From Lentisphaeria bacterium UBA4640 (GTDB taxonomy: Bacteria; Verrucomicrobiota; Lentisphaeria; Victivallales; UBA1829): a stretch of DNA of 64,000 bases. Under the pieces are notes generated by a model. That model did no database searches. It was not told the DNA's origin and was given only the letters and a program-made list of their open reading frames with translations. The stretch covers positions 58,393 through 122,392 of the forward strand of contig DHMO01000053.1 of NCBI GenBank assembly GCA_002405835.1, read 5' to 3'. The translations under genes and the position numbers were made by a program. Shown piece after piece: positions 1 to 7,358 of the stretch. Positions within the stretch are counted from its first letter, which is position 1, and each line of letters starts with the position of its first letter.

Positions 1-1565
1 TCCGTGTGACTCTTTCCGGTCAGGTAGTACACGCATTCGCAGAGCCCCGCATAGCCCAGGGAGATTGTAGAGTACCCGTTGTAGAGCAGCGGGTCGATGA
101 CTTCGCCTTTCTTCAGACGCGCGATCGCGCCGTACTGCCACAGAATCGGCGCGGCGTCGGACAGCGTGCCTTTCAGACGGTTGTGTCTGCACATCAAAGC
201 CTTGTAGCAGAGAGCGAGACGTTCATCGAAGATTTTCCAGAAGCGGTCCATATCCTTTTCGCTGGAGAGAGCGACGTCCACGAGGTTGATTGTGACGACG
301 CCCTGATTGAACCGTCCGTAGAACTTGTAGTTTCCGTTTGCATCGCGCCACGGGGAGAGCGCGGAGCGGCAGCCCATGACGGGGAAGCAGTTGCCCTCTT
401 TCAGTTCCTTCATTTTCTTTTCGCTGATGTAATCGGGAACTAGACGGCGCGCAGTGCATTTTGCGGCAAGCTCGGTGAGGTAATAGTACTCCGTTCCGGG
501 CGTGATGTTGTCTTCTTCCAGTACATAGATCAGCTTCGGGAATGCGGGGGTGATGTAAACACCCGCCTCGTTCTTGACGCCGACATAACGCTGCTTCAGA
601 ACCTCTTCGATAATGATTGCCAGGTCTCTTTTTTCGCGTTCGTTCTTGGCTTCGTTGAGATACATGAAAACCGTCACAAACGGCGCCTGGCCGTTGGTTG
701 TCATCAGCGTGACAACCTGATACTGAATGGTCTGAACGCCGCGGGCGATTTCGTTGTGCAGTCTCTTTTCGACAATTGCATTCAAGTCGTCTTCGGAAAC
801 GGCGACTTTGACCATATTGAATTCTTCAAGCGTGCTCTTGCGGATTGCTTCGCGGGAAATCTGGACGAACGGGGCGAGATGAGTGAGAGAGATGCTCTGT
901 CCGCCGTACTGGTTGCTGGCGACCTGCGCGATGATCTGTGTTGCGATGTTGCAGGCGGTGGAAAAGCTGTGCGGCTTCTCGATCATGGTTCCGGAAATCA
1001 CGGTTCCGTTCTGGAGCATGTCCTCAAGGTTGACGAGGTCGCAGTTGTGCATGTGCTGGGCATAGTAATCCATATCATGGAAATGGATGATGCCTTTTTC
1101 ATGCGCGTCAATAACATCCTCGGGAAGAAGCAGACGGGTGGAAATGTCTTTGGAAACCTCGCCCGCCATGTAGTCGCGCTGAACACTGTTGATGGTCGGA
1201 TTCTTGTTGGAGTTTTCCTGCTTGACCTCTTCGTTGTTGCATTCGATGAGAGTGAGGATCTTGTTGTCGGTCGTATTCGCCTGACGCACCAGACTGCGGG
1301 TGTAACGGTACGTGATGTACTTTTTGGCAACTTCGAAAGCGCCTTCCTGCATGATTCTGGTTTCGACAATGTCCTGAATCTCTTCGACGGAAAGAGAGCG
1401 GTCGAGAGCTTCGCAGATTCCCGCTGCATGATCTGCGATTGCATTGATCTGCTGAGCCGTCAGCGCATTCTTGAACGGCACGGTCTGATTGGCTTTCGCG
1501 ACAGCGGAACGGATCTTCTCAATATCAAATTCCTGTTCCTCGCCGCTTCGTTTTACGATTTTCAT
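1..1565 (-). CDS. nrdD: Anaerobic ribonucleoside-triphosphate reductase NrdD, C-terminus cut by window edge
   Basis: Reduces ribonucleoside triphosphates to deoxyribonucleotides under anaerobiosis, using a glycyl radical installed by the activase NrdG. I translated the minus strand from the ATG at 1565, which follows a GGGGA ribosome site. The first 95 or so residues look like an ATP-cone regulatory domain (start MKIVKRSGEEQEFDIEKI). The barrel domain follows, with the stretches HFHDMDYYAQHMHNCDLVNL, SFSTACNIATQIIAQVASNQ and VTLMTTNGQAPFVTVFMYLN typical of class III reductases. About 521 codons are inside the window, so the C-terminal zinc site and glycyl-radical loop are not visible. No nrdG is seen; it would lie beyond the left edge if adjacent. 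The upstream NrdR-like boxes fit ribonucleotide reductase regulation. Confidence 0.93.
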   Translation of the reverse strand, partial: MKIVKRSGEEQEFDIEKIRSAVAKANQTVPFKNALTAQQINAIADHAAGICEALDRSLSVEEIQDIVETRIMQEGAFEVAKKYITYRYTRSLVRQANTTDNKILTLIECNNEEVKQENSNKNPTINSVQRDYMAGEVSKDISTRLLLPEDVIDAHEKGIIHFHDMDYYAQHMHNCDLVNLEDMLQNGTVISGTMIEKPHSFSTACNIATQIIAQVASNQYGGQSISLTHLAPFVQISREAIRKSTLEEFNMVKVAVSEDDLNAIVEKRLHNEIARGVQTIQYQVVTLMTTNGQAPFVTVFMYLNEAKNEREKRDLAIIIEEVLKQRYVGVKNEAGVYITPAFPKLIYVLEEDNITPGTEYYYLTELAAKCTARRLVPDYISEKKMKELKEGNCFPVMGCRSALSPWRDANGNYKFYGRFNQGVVTINLVDVALSSEKDMDRFWKIFDERLALCYKALMCRHNRLKGTLSDAAPILWQYGAIARLKKGEVIDPLLYNGYSTISLGYAGLCECVYYLTGKSHT

Positions 1566-1570
1566 GACTT

Positions 1571-1617
1571 CCCCTATATATTGTGTACGTTTTTGTTTTT
1601 AGTACTACATCTTGGGG
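1571..1617 (-). promoter_or_regulatory. Probable pair of NrdR boxes in front of nrdD
   Basis: The 16 bases at 1571-1586 match the NrdR consensus ACACTATATATTGTGT at 14 positions. A second, weaker copy at 1602-1617 matches at 10 of 16. Their starts are 31 bases apart, the three-helical-turn spacing usual for NrdR box pairs. The proximal box overlaps the nrdD ribosome site, so a bound repressor would sit on the very start of the transcript. The distal box lies inside a 7-base-arm inverted repeat (1600-1606 and 1618-1624). Confidence 0.6.
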
Positions 1618-1713
1618 AGTACTATATCATCCATTGGCCGAATTTCAAACGCGGAAGACGAAAAAAAAAGATTTTTTAAGAGCTTGAATCTGAATGCCGC
1701 GGCAACGGAAAAA

Positions 1714-2544
1714 TCAGTTGCCGAAACTGAGCAGTTTCTTCATGAAACCGGCCTTCCGCGGATGCGAAAGAACCGTCAGAAGAGTATCAACATCAAACTC
1801 CAACTGAAGCGTTTTCCCCGCTTTCAGCGGAAACTCCGAACCGGTAAAACGGAACGCTGCATCCTTTGCGGAAACGATCTCCAGTCCGCCGTGCAGATGC
1901 GGCGTTTTCGTCCGCGCATATTCCAGGAACGCAACACCCCAGGTACAGTCCGCGGGAACCGTCGGAGCAACGCTGTCGACAATGAATTTCAGCGCCGGAT
2001 CCGAGTTCTTCAGATTCAGCGGGGAAATCTTGCGGTTTGCCGGACCCGAAAGCGGATGTTTCCGGTTGATCAGCAGTTCGGAAATGCGGACGTGCTCTTC
2101 GCGAAGTCCGGCGCGCAGACTCAGCGTCAGAGGCACACCGCGCTTCAGCGGAACTGCAGGATGTTCCGGATCAAGCTCAAACGAACCGTCCGCAGAGGGT
2201 ACGAAGTCGAAACGGATATTGAACAGCCGTGTTCCATCCGGCATCAGCACCGGACGGAGAACCAGATCCCATGTATAAAGAGCATACGGCTTCACGCGGT
2301 TCTGCAACTCTGTTCCGATCACCTTCATGACAGACAGGTCCGTTTCGCTGAACTTCTGCGGTCTTGCGGAGTCGTCCTTGCGGAACCAGACACCGCGGTA
2401 ATCCAGAGCAAACATGCACCACATGATCCCGATCACGACACCGATGAAAAACAGTCCGGCCAGATGCGGCGACGCATAGAATATGTACGGAATCATCAGG
2501 ATCAGGGACGCCTGACCAATCCGCCGGAATGTTGTACGGTTCAT
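1714..2544 (-). CDS. Hypothetical membrane-anchored protein
   Basis: A 276-residue protein that I do not recognise. Residues of roughly 10-50 are hydrophobic and can form two closely spaced membrane helices or one hairpin. The remaining 225 residues are soluble, rich in beta-prone stretches, with no clear catalytic motif. The start at 2544 follows AAGGAT. It lies between nrdD and the fucosidase, all on the minus strand, but the hairpin terminator after the fucosidase (2610-2646) makes it likely to be transcribed on its own. Antisense frames over it are long but are shadows, because this frame has a ribosome site and a plausible membrane topology. Confidence 0.7.
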   Translation of the reverse strand: MNRTTFRRIGQASLILMIPYIFYASPHLAGLFFIGVVIGIMWCMFALDYRGVWFRKDDSARPQKFSETDLSVMKVIGTELQNRVKPYALYTWDLVLRPVLMPDGTRLFNIRFDFVPSADGSFELDPEHPAVPLKRGVPLTLSLRAGLREEHVRISELLINRKHPLSGPANRKISPLNLKNSDPALKFIVDSVAPTVPADCTWGVAFLEYARTKTPHLHGGLEIVSAKDAAFRFTGSEFPLKAGKTLQLEFDVDTLLTVLSHPRKAGFMKKLLSFGN

Positions 2545-2609
2545 GAAAAAATCCTTGTGTTAAATCTCTGTAAGATACTCCGTTTTTTCTCAGAATCAAG
2601 TCGTTGCAG

Positions 2610-2646
2610 AAAAAAATCTCTCCGGAAAATCTTTCCCGGAGAGATT
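2610..2646 (-). terminator. Rho-independent terminator of the fucosidase gene
   Basis: A perfect 11-base-pair stem (2615-2625 with 2636-2646) has a 10-base loop and is followed on the minus strand by seven T residues (2610-2616). It lies ten bases past the fucosidase stop codon. Confidence 0.85.
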
Positions 2647-2655
2647 GAGCGTTTT

Positions 2656-3963
2656 TTATTTCAGGAAAAGTTCAATGACGGGGACTTCAACATTCGGCTT
2701 GATGACCGGAAGTTCAAGCGTAAGCGCATTTTCCGGCGTCTTGCTGTTGAGTGCGCCGTGGATTTCCACCTTCTGATCGCGGAAACGGATTTCGCTGCCG
2801 TCGCTCAGAAGCTGTGCGTATGCGACCTTGTCCGCAAGCCCGGGAAGGTGAATGTGCTTGAAGGGCCAGTTCATCAGATGCAGATAGAGACGGTTAGTCT
2901 CCTTGTTATATGTGTAACGGCAATCCTGAGGAGCCTTGATTCCGTCGGGCGCTGCGGCGCAGTTGTAGATCGCGCGGCTGTGCAGACGCATCCAGGCGGC
3001 ATAGGCTTTCAGACAGTTCATCGCGCGGTCATCCAGATAGCCGCGGCTTGTGGGGCCGACATTCATCAGAAGGTTGCCGTTGCGGCTGACATGGTTGATG
3101 AGCATGTCGATGCACTGCTTCGGCGACTTCCAGGTCTGTTCATCGCGGAAGTATCCCCAGGAACCGGAGAAGGTCTGACAACCCTCCCAGACAAGCGGAT
3201 TTCCGTCCTTGTCTTTAAGCGGTTCATCCGGCGTGTACTGCTCCGGAGTCTGAATATCTCCTTCATCCGGAAGATCGAGCCGGTTGTCAAGGATGATGTC
3301 CGGCTGGAGCGAGCGGATCATCTTGACCAGCTCTTCGGATTTCCATTCGTTGCGTCCTTTGCCGTGTTCCGGATTTCCGTCCTCGGAGGGATAGGAGAAG
3401 TCGAACCAGAGAATGTCGATTTTTCCGTAGTCGGTGAGAAGCTCGCGGACCTGATTGCGCATGTATTCGGCATAACGTTCCATGCAGCGGCCTTCATTTC
3501 TTTTTTTGCGCTCTTCATCGCTGCTGTCACGGTAAGGTCCGAGCCGGTTGTCGAGGACGTAGTCCGGATGATGCCAGTCGAGAAGGGAGTAGTAGAAGCC
3601 GACGCGGATTCCCTCCGCACGGAAGGCGTCGACGACTTCGCGGAGCAAGTCGCGTCCGGCAGGGGTGTTGGTAACCTTGTAGTCGGTGTATTTCGTATCC
3701 CACATGCAGAAGCCTTCATGATGTTTTGTGGTGATGACGAAATATTTCATTCCGGCTTCACGCGCGGCTTTCGCCCACGCTTTCGGGTCGAAAAGATCAG
3801 GATCGAAACGCTCGAAATACTTCTGATAATCTTCGTCTTTGATCTTCTCGTTGTGGCGGATCCACTCGTGGCGCGCAGGCATGGAGTAGAGTCCCCAGTG
3901 AATGAACATGCCGAATCTGTCTTTGACGAACCATTTGGTATCGCCGCTTCCGAATTTTCCCAT
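2656..3963 (-). CDS. Alpha-L-fucosidase, GH29, cytoplasmic
   Basis: Removes alpha-linked L-fucose from glycans by a retaining mechanism. The 435-residue protein begins with the GH29 barrel (DRFGMFIHWGLYSMPA near residues 15-30; ITTKHHEGFCMWDT near 77-90; VGFYYSLLDWHHPDY near 121-135). The likely nucleophile is Asp188 in LWFDFSYPSE. A C-terminal beta-rich part of about 100 residues follows. There is no signal peptide, so it should act in the cytoplasm on imported oligosaccharides, unlike many secreted gut fucosidases. The start at 3963 is preceded by AAGGAGA. No transporter or dedicated regulator lies beside it. A few GH29 relatives have altered substrate specificity, which the sequence alone does not settle. 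Confidence 0.93.
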   Translation of the reverse strand: MGKFGSGDTKWFVKDRFGMFIHWGLYSMPARHEWIRHNEKIKDEDYQKYFERFDPDLFDPKAWAKAAREAGMKYFVITTKHHEGFCMWDTKYTDYKVTNTPAGRDLLREVVDAFRAEGIRVGFYYSLLDWHHPDYVLDNRLGPYRDSSDEERKKRNEGRCMERYAEYMRNQVRELLTDYGKIDILWFDFSYPSEDGNPEHGKGRNEWKSEELVKMIRSLQPDIILDNRLDLPDEGDIQTPEQYTPDEPLKDKDGNPLVWEGCQTFSGSWGYFRDEQTWKSPKQCIDMLINHVSRNGNLLMNVGPTSRGYLDDRAMNCLKAYAAWMRLHSRAIYNCAAAPDGIKAPQDCRYTYNKETNRLYLHLMNWPFKHIHLPGLADKVAYAQLLSDGSEIRFRDQKVEIHGALNSKTPENALTLELPVIKPNVEVPVIELFLK

Positions 3964-4097
3964 GATAAGTCTCCTTTTTTCAACGGGTTCTGTTGTTACG
4001 ATACAAGACGATATGAAAAAATCAAGTGATTATTCTTTTAAAATAACGGAAATTTTATGAAGAAAATCACCTGTTTATGAAAAATAGCACTGCGGGC

Positions 4098-4132
4098 TTG
4101 ACAAATAAACATATTGATATATATTAATATGT
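4098..4132 (+). promoter_or_regulatory. Promoter with overlapping ArsR/SmtB-type operator
   Basis: The -35 TTGACA (4098-4103) is 16 bases from the -10 TATATT (4120-4125). The inverted repeat ACATATT (4109-4115) and AATATGT (4126-4132) flanks and covers the -10 box. This is the arrangement by which metal-free ArsR/SmtB repressors block their own operon. The downstream genes are such a repressor and a metal-export ATPase. Confidence 0.8.
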
Positions 4133-4152
4133 CAATAAAACAAGGAGGCGAT

Positions 4153-4536
4153 ATGCCGAAGAAAAAAGAAATTGCCGCGCCGGAGTGCCTCGCTCATCAC
4201 GGCGATGTCGTAAAAGAGGTGGAAGCCGGATTGACCCAGTCCGAACTGCTCGCGGAAATGGCGGGCTTGTTCAAGGTGTTGTCCGATCCGACCCGCCTGA
4301 AAATTGTCAATGCCCTGCTGCTTGCGGAAATGTGCGTCTGCGACATTACCGCGATGATGCGGATTCCGCAGCCGTCCGTTTCACATCACCTGAAAGAACT
4401 GCGCCTGGCGCGTCTGGTGAAATGCCGCAAGAACGGCAAGGAAATCTATTATTCGCTGAACGACTATCACATTCAGCTGCTGTTCGACCTGTGCAAGACG
4501 CACTCCGCTGAACAGATGCCGAAAGGAGAATGTTGA
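4153..4536 (+). CDS. ArsR/SmtB-family metal-responsive repressor
   Basis: A 127-residue winged-helix repressor. It has the ELLAEMAGLFKVLSDPTRLKI start of the fold, then an ELCVCDL-like segment (AEMCVCDITAMM) and the recognition helix in QPSVSHHLKELRLARLV. The CVC pair is in the position of the metal-binding cysteines of ArsR/CadC proteins; an N-terminal Cys (ECLAHHGD) and C-terminal His/Cys residues could complete a site. I chose the ATG at 4153 because AAGGAGG sits just before it; an upstream ATG at 4114 would lie inside the operator. It is one base from the P-type ATPase, so the two form an autoregulated Zn/Cd/Pb response operon. Confidence 0.92.
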   Translation: MPKKKEIAAPECLAHHGDVVKEVEAGLTQSELLAEMAGLFKVLSDPTRLKIVNALLLAEMCVCDITAMMRIPQPSVSHHLKELRLARLVKCRKNGKEIYYSLNDYHIQLLFDLCKTHSAEQMPKGEC

Positions 4537-4537
4537 A

Positions 4538-6469
4538 ATGAGCTGCTGCTGTAAAGACTGCTGCGACCACGGTTCTGTTTCCGCCGAAGAGCGCGAAGCG
4601 GGGCTGCTCAGGGATTTTCTGCAGAAATTCACTGCCGACCGTTCGCTTCTGACCGCCTCGGTTCTTTTCCTCGCTCTGATGCTGGCCGGCTGTTTCCTTG
4701 AACTTCCGAAAGCGGTCCGGTTCGGCGGATACTTTGCCGCGTGGCTGCTGACCGCGTGGAAACTCCTGCCGGAGCTCTGGGAGGAGTGCAAGGAGAAGAA
4801 TTTCTTCAATGAATTCACGCTGATGATCATCGCGACCGCCGGAGCATTCTGGCTCGGAGAATATGCGGAAGGCGCGGCGGTGATTCTTTTCTACTCCATC
4901 GGAGAACTCTTTCAGGATCTCGCTGTGGATCATGCTCGCGATTCCGTTCTCAAGATGCTCGACACGAGCGGAGACAGAATCCGGGTTCGCCGCAATGGGA
5001 AAGAAATGAACGTTTCCGTCAAAGAGGCGCAGCCCGGCGATGTCGTAACCCTCGCTCCGGGCGAAAAAGTCCCGCTCGACGGCGAGCTGCTTTCCGGTTC
5101 CGCCGTAATGAACACTTCCGCTGTGACGGGCGAATCCCTGCCGGTCGAGATGGAACAGGGCGCAAAACTTTATGCGGGAATGATCAACGGCGGCCGCGAA
5201 TGCGAACTCCGCGTTTCAGCAAGCTGGGAGCAGAGTTCAACCGCGCAGATTCTGCACAACATTGAAGAGGCGTCGGAACGCAAATCGAAAGTCCAGCGCT
5301 TCATCTCGAAAGCAGCGGCAATTTATACGCCGTGCGTAATCGGGCTTGCGGTACTGATTACAGTTGCGCCGGCGCTGTTCGTGAAGGATTACAGCTTCCC
5401 GGTCTACTTCGGACGTGCGCTGATCTTCCTCGTAATCTCGTGTCCGTGCGCACTGGTGGTCTCGGTTCCGCTCGGCTATTTTGGAGGAATCGGGCTCGCT
5501 TCCAAATACGGACTCTTCTTCAAAGGGGCGAACTATCTGGATGTTGTCTCGAAACTCGACTGTGTGGCATTCGACAAGACGGGAACGCTGACGAAAGGCG
5601 AACTTTCCGTTCAGTCGGCCGAAACGTTCCCCGGCGCGGATTCCTCATGGAGAGCAATGGCGGTTGCGCTGGAATCGAAGTCGAATCATCCCGCGGCGCT
5701 GGCGATTGCGCGTTCCGGAGCGGACCTCGCGGAAGTGCCGCAGACGAGCGGAGTAGAAGAACTGCCCGGCATGGGATTGCGCGGAACGGTCAACGGAGCG
5801 GAGGTTCTGGCGGGCAACCGGAGACTCTTCGACTCGCGCGGCATCGCCCTCCCCGAACAGAAATCCGACCTCAATTGTGTCTATATCGCGGTCAACGGCA
5901 AACCGTCCGGCTGCTTCCTGCTCGATGATACGCTGAAAGAGGAAGCGGAAGACGCCCTGAAGCGTCTGCATGACGAAGGCATCCGCTCCGCCCTGCTCTC
6001 CGGCGACCGCAAGGCAACGGCGGATCGGGTGGCGAACGCGCTCGGCATTCATGAAGTCCATGCGGAGCTTCTCCCCGGCGACAAACGCAGCGCGCTGCGC
6101 GACCTGAAGACAAACGCGGGACACATCGCCTTTGTCGGAGACGGCATCAACGATGCGGCGGTTCTGGCGGAATCCGATCTCGGCATTGCAATCGGCAAAA
6201 ACGGCAGCGACCTTGCAATTGACGCGGCGGATCTTGTAATCCGCGACGGCGATCTGCTGCGGATTCACCTCGCCATGCGGATTGGACGCGCGACCCGCTC
6301 GGTGGTGTGGCAGAACATCATTCTCGCCTTCGCCGTAAAAGCCGCTGTTCTGATTCTCGGTGCATGGGGACACGCGACGCTTTGGGAAGCGGTCTTCGCC
6401 GACGTCGGAGTCGCGATTCTCGCCATTCTGAACGCTGTGCGCATTCAGCGGATGAAAATGGATTTATAA
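4538..6469 (+). CDS. Heavy-metal P1B-type ATPase (Zn/Cd/Pb exporter, ZntA/CadA type)
   Basis: Pumps divalent soft metal ions out of the cytoplasm using ATP. The 643 residues show TGES (197-200) in the actuator domain, the membrane metal motif CPC (302-304), the phosphorylated Asp346 in DKTGT, the SNHP nucleotide motif and GDGIND. The last membrane helix has the acidic AVFADVGVAILAILNA pattern typical of Zn/Cd/Pb rather than copper pumps. The usual N-terminal ferredoxin-like metal domain is missing; instead the protein starts with a short Cys/His cluster (CCCKDCCDHG), which probably plays the metal-docking role. It is co-transcribed with the ArsR repressor and has an AAGGAG ribosome site. Confidence 0.95.
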   Translation: MSCCCKDCCDHGSVSAEEREAGLLRDFLQKFTADRSLLTASVLFLALMLAGCFLELPKAVRFGGYFAAWLLTAWKLLPELWEECKEKNFFNEFTLMIIATAGAFWLGEYAEGAAVILFYSIGELFQDLAVDHARDSVLKMLDTSGDRIRVRRNGKEMNVSVKEAQPGDVVTLAPGEKVPLDGELLSGSAVMNTSAVTGESLPVEMEQGAKLYAGMINGGRECELRVSASWEQSSTAQILHNIEEASERKSKVQRFISKAAAIYTPCVIGLAVLITVAPALFVKDYSFPVYFGRALIFLVISCPCALVVSVPLGYFGGIGLASKYGLFFKGANYLDVVSKLDCVAFDKTGTLTKGELSVQSAETFPGADSSWRAMAVALESKSNHPAALAIARSGADLAEVPQTSGVEELPGMGLRGTVNGAEVLAGNRRLFDSRGIALPEQKSDLNCVYIAVNGKPSGCFLLDDTLKEEAEDALKRLHDEGIRSALLSGDRKATADRVANALGIHEVHAELLPGDKRSALRDLKTNAGHIAFVGDGINDAAVLAESDLGIAIGKNGSDLAIDAADLVIRDGDLLRIHLAMRIGRATRSVVWQNIILAFAVKAAVLILGAWGHATLWEAVFADVGVAILAILNAVRIQRMKMDL

Positions 6470-6471
6470 AC

Positions 6472-7266
6472 TCAAACCCGGGACGGCGGAACTCCGTAAA
6501 CCGCACGGAAAACGCGGGAGAAGTAAAACGGGCTGGAAAAACCAAGCCGGTCCGCCGTCTCTTTCACACTCAATCCCTCCCCCGCCAGCAGGCGGTACGC
6601 ACGCTGAGCCAGCCGTCTGCGGACATATTCCCCTGGAGTCATGCCAAGCTGTTTCCGGAAAAGCTGATTGATGTATTCCGGCGCAAAATGGAATTCCCGC
6701 GCCAGCGCCATCCGCCCCGGGCGTTCAAGCAGGTGTTCATTCAGATACGCCGTCATCCGCTTTACCGGATCCGCGCCGTTTCCCCTGACACTTTCGGGAA
6801 GAAGCATCCGCAGGAATATTTCGCGGACGAGTCCGGACGCCAGCGCTTCCGTAACGCTTCCCGGAGTCCGGAATGCTTCATAAAGCCGCAGAAACAGTGA
6901 GTGAAACAGTTCCGGTTCCGCAAGACTGAGTCGGCGCGGCGGGAGCTGAACCGGTTCGCATTCCGCTGTTTCCCCGAAGAGAAAATGAACACAGCAGAAC
7001 GAACTTTCCCGTTCCGTCAGAGTCTGTGAAATTTCGATTCCCGGCGGCATGAGGGCGATTTCTCCGGGAGCCAGTACAAAATCTTCACCGTCTCCGGATT
7101 CATAGCGGATTCCGCCCGCAAGCGTCATCTGAATCTGCCAGTCGATGAATGTACGCTTCTTCCATGCTGTGCAGCGGTTCTCTTCCGGACGGATGACTGC
7201 GACGTAATGGACGACGGGCTGGAGTTCATTCAGGAGGATTTTTCTTTGATTCTTATTTTCGTGCAT
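6472..7266 (-). CDS. AraC-family transcriptional regulator
   Basis: A 264-residue regulator. The first 150 residues form a cupin-like sensor (for example ESGDGEDFVLAPGEIALMPP), and the C-terminal 100 residues carry two helix-turn-helix units (ALAREFHFAPEYINQLFRKQ and ETADRLGFSSPFYFSRVFRA). It is divergent from the neighbouring glycosidase gene with under 100 bases between them, and is probably its sugar-dependent activator. It converges on the metal ATPase gene with a two-base gap. The ligand cannot be read from the sequence. Confidence 0.92.
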   Translation of the reverse strand: MHENKNQRKILLNELQPVVHYVAVIRPEENRCTAWKKRTFIDWQIQMTLAGGIRYESGDGEDFVLAPGEIALMPPGIEISQTLTERESSFCCVHFLFGETAECEPVQLPPRRLSLAEPELFHSLFLRLYEAFRTPGSVTEALASGLVREIFLRMLLPESVRGNGADPVKRMTAYLNEHLLERPGRMALAREFHFAPEYINQLFRKQLGMTPGEYVRRRLAQRAYRLLAGEGLSVKETADRLGFSSPFYFSRVFRAVYGVPPSRV

Positions 7267-7358
7267 ATTTTTCTCATTTCCGGCTATTCCATATTTCTTA
7301 TTTCAATGTATAATATAGGAACAAAAAAAGAGAAATGCAAGCAGAATGGAGAAAAAAT

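Noticed and set aside
1612..4029. 805-residue plus-strand open frame opposite the membrane protein and fucosidase
   Set aside because: It is antisense to a clear GH29 enzyme, has no ribosome site or recognisable domain, and runs through the fucosidase terminator. It arises from third-position GC bias.
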